Below are positions 53,867 through 62,931 of a stretch of DNA of 64,000 nt, piece after piece; within the stretch, counting starts at the first letter, position 1, and every line of letters starts with the position of its first letter. The notes under the pieces are model-generated. The model ran no database searches and was not told the DNA's origin. It saw only the letters and a list, made by a program, of their open reading frames with translations. Position numbers and translations under genes: made by a program. The stretch comes from Phocaeicola sp. (GTDB lineage: Bacteria; Bacteroidota; Bacteroidia; Bacteroidales; Bacteroidaceae): contig JARIAN010000053.1 in NCBI GenBank assembly GCA_029257865.1, forward strand, positions 1 to 64,000, written 5' to 3'.

Positions 53867-55864
53867 TTAAATCGCTTTCTCTTTAATGATTCCTGTACGG
53901 TAGGCAACGAGTAATTTTTTCAAATCCTCTATTTGGATGCTTAACTCTGCGCCCTTATCTGTATCTTTTACCATCATCCGTTGGGTACTCATTTCTACTA
54001 TTTGGGTGGTCGATTTAATGTCAAGTCCTTCCTCTATTGCCTGTTGGGTAGAAGTGAACGGCTCATGCTGTACCAACTGGAAACCTCTAGAGTGATAAAC
54101 CAATGTATATCCGGCAATACCAGTTTCAGGTTGATAGGCTTTAGAGAATCCTCCGTCAATGACCATTAGTTTGCCATTGGCTTTGATAGGCTTCTCTCCC
54201 TGTACTGCCTTTACAGGTACGTGTCCGTTGATGATATGACGGTGGCTTCCTTTCACCCCAAAATCATCAAGAATCATATCGCAAACATCTTCGCGGTCTC
54301 TGAGCATATAATAGTGCCCCTTTATTTCTTTATGGGTTTCTTTTTCATTTAGGAAATATCGTTCAAACGTAGCCATTTTACTTTTATCGAATGCTGGAGA
54401 ATCTTTTCCGCACCATAAATACCAAATATAGTCTATGGCAAAGTCTTTTTCCTTGCTGTCGGGTTCTGCAAAATAAGCAGTACGGATTAGTTCTCCTACC
54501 CGGTTAAGCAATTTTTTTCCTTTATACTTTCGTCCCATAATTTCTACATTTTTCAGGCTGCCATCTTCATTGAGAGGCATAGAAGCATGGAAAAGAAGAT
54601 TAGAGTTGCATACATTATACATGCACCCATATCTAAACAAGCATTTCATATGTTTGTGGAGTTTCTCGCTCCGTGAAAATGAGTGGTGTAGTTTGGCTAC
54701 TATTTCTTCTTCCTCTTCTGTCAGGCGATAAGGGTCTTGAGGGTCGACTGTTGGGAAGTTGTTATCTCTAAGAGTATATTCCTTCCCGTCAATTTGGATT
54801 GTTCCCTTTTCAAAATTAATGTGATGAAGGAGTAACCTGTCTTCCATTTGAAATTCTGGTCTCTTTCGGATGGTTTGAGCTTCCAGTTTAAATTGGATAA
54901 TGCTGATGGCCTTATGCATTTGGGCAATCAAGCGGATGGTCTTGTCGTTATAGTGATTGTTTGATGAATCAATCTTTGGGTTGAAATAAGTGCATGGGTC
55001 TTCTGAATAGACTTCCATGGCAAAAGTAGCCAAAGGCAACAGATTGATTCCATAGCCATCTTCCAAGGCAGAAAGATTTCCATAGCGCATAGCCATACGA
55101 AGAACGTTGGCGATGCAGCATTTGTTTCCTGATGCTGCTCCCATCCAAAGAATATCGTGATTCCCCCATTGGATATCAAAATTATGGTAGCGTCTTAAAA
55201 TATCCATAATGATATGAGGACCTGGTCCACGATCGAATACATCACCTAAGATGTGTAGCGAATCAATAGTTAGGCGTTGGATGAGATTGCACATTGCAAT
55301 AATAAAATCATCAGCACGATGTGTTTCGATGATTGTACTGATAATTACATTGATATATGCCTGCTTGTTGGGATCGATGCTACTTTCGTGCAGCAATTCT
55401 TGAATGATGTATGAAAACTCTTTCGGCAAGGCTTTTCTTACTTTTGAACGTGTGTATTTAGAAGATACGTTTTGGCAGACTTTAACCAACTGGTTTAAGG
55501 TAATGACATACCAGTCTATCAAATCGGTTTCTTTTTCTTTTACCAGGATTAGTTTTTCTTCCGGATAATAAATCAGAGTACATAATTCTTTCTTTTCTGC
55601 TTCTCGCAAGGTGTTCCCGAAGATTTCGTTGACCTTTCTCTTAATAGCTCCTGAGGCATTGCGGAGTACATGTTGAAAAGCTTCATATTCTCCATGTAAG
55701 TCAGCAAGAAAGTGTTCTGTCCCTTTAGGAAGATTCATTATGGCTTCCAGGTTGATGATTTCGGTGCTGGCAGCCGCAATCGTAGGAAAGTTGTGTGAGA
55801 GCAATTCCAAATAGCGGATGTCTTTTTGTATCATCTCTGGGGTGATTTGTTTATAGATTTTCAT
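53867..55864 (-). CDS. fbp: Fructose-1,6-bisphosphatase, class 3
   Basis: Gluconeogenic phosphatase of 665 residues, the Firmicutes-type (class 3) enzyme with a metallophosphoesterase active site. Visible motifs: LADLHGEYEAF near residue 54, GDVFDRGPGPH near residue 208, WGNHDILWMGAA near residue 234, and HIINGHVPVKA near residue 543. Normal length. It starts 20 bp after the AspT-type transporter gene on the same strand and likely shares its transcript. Confidence 0.94.
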   Translation of the reverse strand: MKIYKQITPEMIQKDIRYLELLSHNFPTIAAASTEIINLEAIMNLPKGTEHFLADLHGEYEAFQHVLRNASGAIKRKVNEIFGNTLREAEKKELCTLIYYPEEKLILVKEKETDLIDWYVITLNQLVKVCQNVSSKYTRSKVRKALPKEFSYIIQELLHESSIDPNKQAYINVIISTIIETHRADDFIIAMCNLIQRLTIDSLHILGDVFDRGPGPHIIMDILRRYHNFDIQWGNHDILWMGAASGNKCCIANVLRMAMRYGNLSALEDGYGINLLPLATFAMEVYSEDPCTYFNPKIDSSNNHYNDKTIRLIAQMHKAISIIQFKLEAQTIRKRPEFQMEDRLLLHHINFEKGTIQIDGKEYTLRDNNFPTVDPQDPYRLTEEEEEIVAKLHHSFSRSEKLHKHMKCLFRYGCMYNVCNSNLLFHASMPLNEDGSLKNVEIMGRKYKGKKLLNRVGELIRTAYFAEPDSKEKDFAIDYIWYLWCGKDSPAFDKSKMATFERYFLNEKETHKEIKGHYYMLRDREDVCDMILDDFGVKGSHRHIINGHVPVKAVQGEKPIKANGKLMVIDGGFSKAYQPETGIAGYTLVYHSRGFQLVQHEPFTSTQQAIEEGLDIKSTTQIVEMSTQRMMVKDTDKGAELSIQIEDLKKLLVAYRTGIIKEKAI

Positions 55865-55884
55865 TATGAGATTAAAAGTTAAGT

Positions 55885-57546
55885 TTATACAAATATCATT
55901 AGTACAAGTTGGGCAATAATTACGCGGAGGAACATTCCCAATGGATAGACTGTAGCATAGCTTACTGCAGGGTTATCATTGGGGATGATATCATTGGCGT
56001 AGTTTAGTGCCATAGGGTTGGCCATGCTACCACAAAGCATACCACAAGTGTTGCCAAAGTCAAGATGGAATATTCTAAGAGCTACTAATGCCATGATAAC
56101 AACAGGTATGAAAGTAATGAGAAAACCTAGTCCTACCCACAGAAGGCCTTCTGGGCGCATGACTGTTTCAAAGAAATGAGCACCTGAGTCCAATCCCAGA
56201 CAAGCCAAATATAGTGAAAGTCCCATACCGCGTAGCATCAAACTGGCACTACGGGTAGTGTATGTGAGCAAATGGAAACGTGGCCCATAAGAGCCTATTA
56301 AGATACCTACAATAATTGGACCTCCGGCTAGTCCTAGTTTGACGGGAGAACTGATACCTGGAATTGCAATTGGAATAGAACCGACGATTAGACCTAAGAC
56401 AATACCGATAAAGATAGAAGCTAAGTTAGGGTCTTTCAAACTTTTTACTGTATTCCCTAATACTTTTTCTACATTTTGAATAGCTGCAGCTTCTCCTACT
56501 ACTGTAAGTCGGTCACCTAACTGAAGGATAAGTCCTGATGTGGCAAGAAGTTGTACTCCACTTCGCATAACCCGGCTGATATTGATGCCATAGTTATTTC
56601 TTAATCGGAGTGACCCTAGTTTTTTGCCATTTATTTCAGAACGTGAAATGATGATATGTTTCGAAATGAGTTGGCTGTCAATTGCGTTCCAGTCAATGTC
56701 TTTTTTGTTCCAGTCACATTTCTCTTGTTCTCCGAAGAGGACTGTCAATGCAGAAACATCTTTTTCTGTAGTAATGACCAATAGGCGGTCGTTTTCTTTG
56801 ATTACTTTATCAGAAGTAGGGATACTTACCGAACCGTTTCTCCACATTCGGGAGATGACAAATTTAGGATAGCTCAGTTTGGCAATATCTTGGATACTCA
56901 TATTGAAAATGGCAGGATTATGTACCTGGAAAGTAGCAATATAAGTATGATTGGGGTCTTCGTGCTCATGTTCTGTCATATCACTTTGCCGGACAAACAG
57001 TTTTTTTACAAAGATAATGGCAAGAATGACACCTACAACTCCTAAAGGATAGGTTACGGCACAACTCAATGCGGCTCCGCTGGTAGGTTCCCCTAATTGT
57101 TTTAAAGTTTGTTGTGCTGCACCAAGTGCAGGGGTATTGGTAGTTGCTCCACATAAGATACCTACCATGTCTGGCAATGATACATTAGTGCAGAAAGTCA
57201 ATCCTACAGCCATGATAGTACCCAACAAGATTACGCCTACTCCAAGAAGATTCAGTTGGTATCCTCCTCGTTGGAAAGAGGAGATGAACCCTGGTCCCAC
57301 TTGTAATCCAAGTGAATAGACAAAGAGAACTAAACCGAAACTTTCGGCATAAGTAAGCATTTGAGGGTCAATGGAAAGTCCCCAATGACCAGCAAAGATA
57401 CCCATAAAGAATACAAATGTAATACCTAGTGAAATACCGCACACGCGTATTTTTCCAAGTCCAAGCCCGCTAGCTATAATTATTGATATAATGATGACAG
57501 CTTGTAAAGCGGAATGTTCCAAAAATAAATCGAATAACCATTTCAT
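55885..57546 (-). CDS. AspT/YidE-type transporter with RCK_C domains
   Basis: Inner-membrane transporter of the aspartate:alanine exchanger family, 553 residues. Two sets of five or so helices flank a soluble centre (about residues 200-375) with two TrkA_C/RCK_C ligand-sensing domains (e.g. NDRLLVITTEKDVSALTVLF). The repeated segment GILCGATTNTPALGAA and its partner GMLCGSMANPMALNYAN are typical. Its substrate is not predictable; members move amino acids or dicarboxylates. The start codon lies directly at its promoter box. Confidence 0.85.
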   Translation of the reverse strand: MKWLFDLFLEHSALQAVIIISIIIASGLGLGKIRVCGISLGITFVFFMGIFAGHWGLSIDPQMLTYAESFGLVLFVYSLGLQVGPGFISSFQRGGYQLNLLGVGVILLGTIMAVGLTFCTNVSLPDMVGILCGATTNTPALGAAQQTLKQLGEPTSGAALSCAVTYPLGVVGVILAIIFVKKLFVRQSDMTEHEHEDPNHTYIATFQVHNPAIFNMSIQDIAKLSYPKFVISRMWRNGSVSIPTSDKVIKENDRLLVITTEKDVSALTVLFGEQEKCDWNKKDIDWNAIDSQLISKHIIISRSEINGKKLGSLRLRNNYGINISRVMRSGVQLLATSGLILQLGDRLTVVGEAAAIQNVEKVLGNTVKSLKDPNLASIFIGIVLGLIVGSIPIAIPGISSPVKLGLAGGPIIVGILIGSYGPRFHLLTYTTRSASLMLRGMGLSLYLACLGLDSGAHFFETVMRPEGLLWVGLGFLITFIPVVIMALVALRIFHLDFGNTCGMLCGSMANPMALNYANDIIPNDNPAVSYATVYPLGMFLRVIIAQLVLMIFV

Positions 57547-57550
57547 ACTG

Positions 57551-57558
57551 CAAAGATA
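57551..57558 (-). promoter_or_regulatory. -7 box immediately before the AspT-type gene
   Basis: TATCTTTG on the minus strand, exact consensus, only 4 bp from the start codon at 57546. No -33 TTTG is visible at the proper distance. Confidence 0.5.
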
Positions 57559-57644
57559 TAAACCTTTTATTGATAACGATAGCTGTTTGTATGATTTTTT
57601 GGGATTGCAAGCTTTTCTTTTTCTATGGATAAATTCAGCCGAAG

Positions 57645-57691
57645 GTAAAAAGGAACCGTCCTTGCTCTAGTTTGATAGGAGCAAGGACGGT
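57645..57691 (-). terminator. Terminator after glnN
   Basis: Perfect 13-bp stem (ACCGTCCTTGCTC at 57655-57667 with its complement at 57679-57691), followed on the minus strand by TTCCTTTTT. Confidence 0.85.
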
Positions 57692-57719
57692 CTTTATGAT
57701 ATTGGCTTTGATGTTTACA

Positions 57720-59909
57720 TTATCTGATAAAGAGTAATTCTCTGTATTTAGGCAATGTCCACATTTGGTCATCTACAATCAGCTCAAGTTTGTCGATGTG
57801 ATAACGTATTTCTTCCAACATAGGTGCGATGTTGTCGTGATAAGCAATTGCTTTTGCACGTTCTTCTGTAATGCGGTTTGCTACTTTTCTAGCCTCTACC
57901 ATTTCATCAATTTTTTCTTTGATGAAGGCTGTATGTTCTGAAATCTCTTTGATAAGAGCCAGATTCTCAGCAGAAAGGCTTGTTGCTTCTTCAGAAGAGA
58001 ACAAAGACTTGATTTTGTAGGCATTATCTATCAGTTTAGTTTGATATTCAATGGCTACCGGTACGATGTGGTTCATTACCAAGTCACCCAGTACACGTGC
58101 TTCAATTTGGATTTTCTTGGTGTACATTTCCCATTTTACTTCATTGCGTGCTGCAAGTTCTTTGCGATTCATGATGCCGGTAGATTCAAACATTTTGATA
58201 GTTTCCGGTTTCAGATAGTTGTCAAAGATAAGAGGGCAGCTTGTTTCGCAATCCAAGCCACGTTTTTTAGCTTCTTCTTTCCATTCTTCACTATATCCGT
58301 TGCCGTCGAAACGAATGTTCTTACATTCTTTAATATATCTGCGGATAATTTGAATGATAGCAGAAATCTTAGGTTCTCCAACTTCTATAAGTCGGTCTAC
58401 TTCCGATTTGAAGATGGTAAGTTGTTCAGCCATTGCTGCATTCAGGGCAATCATGGCACTGGCACAGTTGGCTTCCGAACCTGGAGCGCGGAACTCAAAG
58501 CGGTTGCCAGTAAAAGCAAATGGAGAAGTGCGGTTACGGTCGGTATTGTCAATCAGTAGTTCTGGAATTTGAGGAATATCCAGGCGCATACCTTGCTTGT
58601 CTCCCAGGGAAACCAAGTCGTTGCTAGAACTTTCTTCCATGTGGTCAAGCACTTTACTTAGCTGAGTGCCCAAGAAAGAAGAGATGATTGCAGGAGGTGC
58701 TTCATGAGCTCCTAAGCGATGGGCATTGGTGGCGCTCATGATGGAAGCTTTCAGCAAACCGTTGTGGTGATATACAGCCATCAAAGTGTTGACAACAAAA
58801 GTGATGAAGCGCAAGTTTTCTTCTGAAGACTTGCCTGGAGCCATCAGCAACACGCCGTTGTCGGTGCCAAGTGACCAGTTGTTGTGTTTACCGGAACCGT
58901 TTACTCCTTTGAATGGTTTTTCGTGTAGCAATACTCGGAATCCATGGTTGCGTGCGATTTTTCTCATAAGTGACATAATCAGCATGTTATGGTCAACAGC
59001 CAAATTACATTCTTCATAAATTGGAGCCAATTCAAACTGGTTTGGCGCTACTTCATTATGTCTAGTCTTTACAGGAATACCAAGTTCTAAAGCCTGTATT
59101 TCCAAATCTTTCATAAAGGCAGCTACACGGCTGGGAATTGCACCGAAATAGTGGTCTTCCAGCTGTTGGTTTTTAGAAGCTTCATGTCCCATCAAAGTAC
59201 GTCCGGTGAGTAGTAAGTCTGGGCGTGCTGCATAGAGTCCTTCATCTACTAGGAAGTATTCTTGCTCCCATCCTAGATAGTTGATAACTTTCTTTACAGA
59301 AGGGTCAAAATAGTGAGTTACATCCAGTGCTGCTTTTGTGACAGAGCGTATAGATTTTAGCAGCGGAGCTTTGTAATCAAGAGATTCTCCGGTATAAGCA
59401 ATAAATACGGTAGGGATACACAACGTATCATCTACTACAAACACAGGAGATGAAGGGTCCCATGCGCTATATCCACGTGCTTCAAAAGTATTTCTCACAC
59501 CTCCGTTAGGGAAAGAAGAACCATCAGCTTCTTGCTGTACCAAAAGCTTTCCTGAAAACTCTTCCACCATACCGCCTTTTCCATCATGTTCCACAAAGGC
59601 GTCATGTTTCTCGGCAGTACCTTCCGTCAGAGGTTGAAACCAGTGGGTATAGTGGGTTACTCCCAGTTCTACTGCCCATTTTTTCATTCCGGCAGCTACT
59701 TCATCGGCAATGCTTCTGTCAAGTGGTGCACCATTGTCGATTACATCTACCAGTTTGGCATACACTTTGCTTGAAAGGTATTTGAACATCTTTTCGCGAT
59801 TGAACACATATTTTGCAAAGTATTCACTCGGACGTTCGGTTGGTGCCGGGACGTCAATCGGTTTCTTATGAAACGCTTTTTCTACTACTCTGAATCTTAA
59901 TTTTGACAT
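57720..59909 (-). CDS. glnN: Glutamine synthetase type III
   Basis: ATP-dependent ammonia-assimilating enzyme of the GSIII class, 729 residues, a dodecamer in the cytoplasm. Class motifs: GWEQEYFLVDEGLYAARPDL near residue 214, KTRHNEVAPNQFELAP near residue 282, KPFKGVNGSGKHNNWSLGTD near residue 334, and the PFAFTGNRFEFRAPGS region near residue 463. Lengths near 730 are normal for GSIII. It is the second gene after the DapL-like gene, 24 bp downstream, under a shared strong promoter. Confidence 0.96.
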   Translation of the reverse strand: MSKLRFRVVEKAFHKKPIDVPAPTERPSEYFAKYVFNREKMFKYLSSKVYAKLVDVIDNGAPLDRSIADEVAAGMKKWAVELGVTHYTHWFQPLTEGTAEKHDAFVEHDGKGGMVEEFSGKLLVQQEADGSSFPNGGVRNTFEARGYSAWDPSSPVFVVDDTLCIPTVFIAYTGESLDYKAPLLKSIRSVTKAALDVTHYFDPSVKKVINYLGWEQEYFLVDEGLYAARPDLLLTGRTLMGHEASKNQQLEDHYFGAIPSRVAAFMKDLEIQALELGIPVKTRHNEVAPNQFELAPIYEECNLAVDHNMLIMSLMRKIARNHGFRVLLHEKPFKGVNGSGKHNNWSLGTDNGVLLMAPGKSSEENLRFITFVVNTLMAVYHHNGLLKASIMSATNAHRLGAHEAPPAIISSFLGTQLSKVLDHMEESSSNDLVSLGDKQGMRLDIPQIPELLIDNTDRNRTSPFAFTGNRFEFRAPGSEANCASAMIALNAAMAEQLTIFKSEVDRLIEVGEPKISAIIQIIRRYIKECKNIRFDGNGYSEEWKEEAKKRGLDCETSCPLIFDNYLKPETIKMFESTGIMNRKELAARNEVKWEMYTKKIQIEARVLGDLVMNHIVPVAIEYQTKLIDNAYKIKSLFSSEEATSLSAENLALIKEISEHTAFIKEKIDEMVEARKVANRITEERAKAIAYHDNIAPMLEEIRYHIDKLELIVDDQMWTLPKYRELLFIR

Positions 59910-59933
59910 AATATCTAAGTTATTTCGTTTTCT

Positions 59934-61166
59934 TTATATATATAATGTGGAAATACGTTCTAATGTTGTTTGGTAATCTTCTTTTTTGCAGAAGCCTGAA
60001 ATACGGACATAGTCTTTTCCGCTTGGTCCGTATATGGAACCTGGGGTGACTGCTATTTGGTTTTCATATAGCAATTTGTCAAAGAATTGCCAATCGGATA
60101 ATCCATGTGGAGTTTTTACCCATATAAAAGGTGTCTGTTCTCCTCCATAGACAGTAAATCCTGTTTTTTGCAATTCGCTTTTTATCTGGCGGGCATTGTG
60201 CAGATAATATAGGATTTGAGTTTTTATTTCTCTCTTTCCCTCTGTAGAATAAGTGGCTTCAGCTCCTTTTTGGGTGATATATGAATTGCCATTATACTGG
60301 ATGTGTTGATATTGGTTCCATAATTGATTGAGTGGAATCTTCTTGCCGCTTAGTGTGGAAGCCTCTATTTCTTTCGGGATGGTTACATATCCACATCTTA
60401 CTCCAGTAAATCCGGCATTCATGGAGAAACTGCGATATTCTATGGCGACTTTTTTTGCCCCTTTTATTTCATAAATAGAATGGGGGAACTCCAGGTGCTG
60501 GATATATGCTTCATAACTGGCATCAAACATGATTAAAGCATCATTGTTTTGAGCATAAGCGATCCATTTTTTTAGTTCTTGTTTGCTGAATGTATATCCG
60601 GTAGGTATATGAGGGTTGCAGAGATAGATGATATCTATGCGTTTATCGGGTATTTGTGGAAGGAAGTTGTTCTCCGGAGAGCAAGTGATGTAAGTGACAT
60701 TGCTCCATATACCGCTGTTTGACAAAGTGCCGGCTCTTCCATATATAATGTTGGCGGCGGCATAGATAGGGTAGGTTGGGTCAGTAATACCAATGCTGTT
60801 GTCATGGCGCAGCAAGTTACCTACATGTACAATACTGCTTTGCACACCTTCGCTGATAAATATTTCCGATTTGTCTAGTTGTATTCCTCTAGGGTGATAG
60901 TCGTTTTTTAAGATAGCATCAATCAGGAAGTCATATCCTCTTTTAGGTCCGTATCCTTTAAAACCATTGGGAGTAGTCATTTCCTCTGTTGCTAGTTGCA
61001 TAGCTTGGGTTACGGCATGCGATAGTGGCAGGCAGACATCTCCAGAGTCAAGGCGGATGATATGAGCTTTGGGGTGCGTTACCTTGAATGTGTTTATCTT
61101 TTTTTCTGTTGTAGAAAAAAAGAAATCAATGGGTAATTTTAGAAGATGTTCGTTTACTAGTGCCAT
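59934..61166 (-). CDS. DapL-like aminotransferase with Met at the PLP-lysine position
   Basis: A 410-residue fold-type I protein closely resembling LL-diaminopimelate aminotransferase (MALVNEHLLKLP start, FKGYGPKRGYDFL near residue 69, TDPTYPIY near residue 129, MFDASYEAYI near residue 213, VRCGY near residue 255). The segment that in DapL holds the PLP-bonding lysine (SFSKxAGFTG) reads SFSMNAGFTG; Met249 is encoded by ATG at 60422-60420. Other active-site parts also differ: DSGDV for GIGDV, SEGVQSS for the usual DGAK segment, NPHIPTG for NPNNPTG. Probably a diverged paralogue without classical transaminase chemistry. Confidence 0.8.
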   Translation of the reverse strand: MALVNEHLLKLPIDFFFSTTEKKINTFKVTHPKAHIIRLDSGDVCLPLSHAVTQAMQLATEEMTTPNGFKGYGPKRGYDFLIDAILKNDYHPRGIQLDKSEIFISEGVQSSIVHVGNLLRHDNSIGITDPTYPIYAAANIIYGRAGTLSNSGIWSNVTYITCSPENNFLPQIPDKRIDIIYLCNPHIPTGYTFSKQELKKWIAYAQNNDALIMFDASYEAYIQHLEFPHSIYEIKGAKKVAIEYRSFSMNAGFTGVRCGYVTIPKEIEASTLSGKKIPLNQLWNQYQHIQYNGNSYITQKGAEATYSTEGKREIKTQILYYLHNARQIKSELQKTGFTVYGGEQTPFIWVKTPHGLSDWQFFDKLLYENQIAVTPGSIYGPSGKDYVRISGFCKKEDYQTTLERISTLYI

Positions 61167-61204
61167 GATTTAGCTATATGCCGTTGTAATTTGCCAAACT
61201 GTTG

Positions 61205-61234
61205 CAAAAGTACGAAAAAAAAGTCATCTGCAAA
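61205..61234 (-). promoter_or_regulatory. Promoter of the DapL-like/glnN operon
   Basis: On the minus strand, TTTG (61234-61231), an 18-bp spacer and TACTTTTG (61212-61205): one of the best consensus matches in the window, 39 bp before the start codon. Confidence 0.75.
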
Positions 61235-61348
61235 ACACTTGTTTTTTATTTCTTAGATTAAAGTAAATATTTTATATCCTAATGAATGATTGTCTCAATG
61301 TTTTTTTGTTATTTTGCGTCCATTAAGAACTAGCTAATTAAAATAACC

Positions 61349-62233
61349 ATGAATCCAAATTCTACTTTAAACTCTCAGATTCTATTTAGGGAGGTGAAAG
61401 ACTATGTGACTATTACTTTAGGCATGCTGATGTATGCTATAGGTTGGACTGTTTTTTTGTTGCCGAGTGATATCCCTTCGGGGGCGGTGCCTGGTATTGC
61501 CTCCATTATATATTGGGGGATTGGAATTCCTGTGCAATATACTTACCTTGTAATCAATGCAGGCTTATTGTTGTTAGCCTTGAAGATATTAGGGCTAAAA
61601 TTCTGTGTGAAGACAATTTGGGCGGTTATTTCAATGACTGTGATATTGGCTATTATTCAGCATTTTGTAAAAGGCGGTATTATTCATGACCAGCCATTTA
61701 TGGCCTGTGTGCTTGGAGCTTCGTTTTGTGGAGGAGGTATTGGAGTCACTTTTTCTGCCAATGGAAGCAGTGGAGGGACAGATATTATTGCTGCCATTGT
61801 AAACAAATATCGTGATATTTCGCTGGGACGGGTCATTTTGCTTTGTGATTTGGTGATTATTTCCTCCAGTTATTTGGTGTTGCATGATTGGGAGCGCGTT
61901 GTATATGGATATGTAGTGTTGTTTATTTCCAGTTTTGTACTCGACCAGGTGGTGAACAGCTCTCGTCAGTCTGTACAATTTTTTATCATCTCCAGCAAAT
62001 ACGAAGAAATAGGGACTAGAATCAATAAAGACTTGCACCGCGGGGTGACTTTCTTGGATGGAGTAGGATGCTACACAAAAAATAATGTGAAGATGATGTT
62101 TGTACTTGCCAAGAGAAGAGAGTCTACTACAATCTTCCGTCTGATTAAAGATATAGACCCTAATGCGTTTGTTTCACAAAGTGCCGTAATTGGTGTCTTT
62201 GGAGAAGGGTTCGACCGTATTAAAGTAAAATAA
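61349..62233 (+). CDS. YitT family membrane protein
   Basis: Integral inner-membrane protein of 294 residues with five or six helices (ITLGMLMYAIGWTVFLLPSD and FCGGGIGVTFSANGSSGGTDI typical of the DUF161 core) and a C-terminal DUF2179 cytosolic domain (LHRGVTFLDGVGCYTK) near residues 228-243. Function is not established; some family members are linked to transport. It is divergent from the DapL-like gene and 17 bp ahead of a Crp-like gene, likely in one transcript. Confidence 0.88.
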   Translation: MNPNSTLNSQILFREVKDYVTITLGMLMYAIGWTVFLLPSDIPSGAVPGIASIIYWGIGIPVQYTYLVINAGLLLLALKILGLKFCVKTIWAVISMTVILAIIQHFVKGGIIHDQPFMACVLGASFCGGGIGVTFSANGSSGGTDIIAAIVNKYRDISLGRVILLCDLVIISSSYLVLHDWERVVYGYVVLFISSFVLDQVVNSSRQSVQFFIISSKYEEIGTRINKDLHRGVTFLDGVGCYTKNNVKMMFVLAKRRESTTIFRLIKDIDPNAFVSQSAVIGVFGEGFDRIKVK

Positions 62234-62250
62234 TTTCAGTTTAATCTAAT

Positions 62251-62838
62251 ATGACAACAGCTTTAGAAATAGTACGTAAGATAGCTTCAGAAAATCAGGT
62301 GAACTTGTCACGAGAAAGTGTACATGCTTTAGCTGATGTAGTAGTTCAGAAAAAATATAAAAAAAGTGAATATATTCTTTCGGAAGGGGAAGTGTGTCAC
62401 TGCTTGAGGTATATAGAAAAAGGGATGACCCGCCAGTTCTATTTCAAATATGGAAAAGAGGTGACAGAGCATATTGGATATGAAGGGGGAGTGGTTATCT
62501 GTTTGGAAAGTTATCTAAAACAAATACCGACTTATTTGATGATAGAAGCTATTGAACCTGTAGTGTTGTGGGAACTTCCTAAAGCAGACTGTGAAGAATT
62601 GTCATTAAAGTACAGTGATATTGGCGTACTATATCGTAAGTTTTTTGAGAACTCGTTGATAGAGTCTCAAATCAAGGCTGATACTTTGCGCTTTGAACCG
62701 GCACACGAACGGTATAACAAGTTATTCCATCTGCATCCGGAAATCATGAGACGTGCTCCATTGGTCTATGTGGCTTCTTTGCTGCAGATGACTCCTGAGA
62801 CTTTGAGCCGTGTCCGTTCTGCCAGTCTGAATGATTGA
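62251..62838 (+). CDS. Crp/Fnr-family transcriptional regulator
   Basis: A 195-residue regulator. The N-terminal 120 residues form the cyclic-nucleotide-binding-like jelly roll (YILSEGEVCHCLRYIEKGMTRQFY), and the C-terminal 35 residues carry a compact helix-turn-helix (APLVYVASLLQMTPETLSRVR). The winged part is shorter than in E. coli Crp. The effector is unknown and the cAMP-contacting residues are not clearly conserved. Paired with the YitT gene. Confidence 0.88.
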   Translation: MTTALEIVRKIASENQVNLSRESVHALADVVVQKKYKKSEYILSEGEVCHCLRYIEKGMTRQFYFKYGKEVTEHIGYEGGVVICLESYLKQIPTYLMIEAIEPVVLWELPKADCEELSLKYSDIGVLYRKFFENSLIESQIKADTLRFEPAHERYNKLFHLHPEIMRRAPLVYVASLLQMTPETLSRVRSASLND

Positions 62839-62855
62839 ACTTAATGGATATAGAG

Positions 62856-62910
62856 AAATCCCTCTTCCTTTTAGTGGCAATGACCATTTCAAAAGGTAGA
62901 GGGATTTTTT
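62856..62910. terminator. Terminator after the Crp-like gene
   Basis: AAATCCCTCTTCCTTTT pairs with AAAAGGTAGAGGGATTT over 16 of 17 positions, then a run of six T residues on the plus strand. The stem could also end the convergent minus-strand gene. Confidence 0.82.
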
Positions 62911-62931
62911 ATTGTTGTAGATGTTCTTTTC

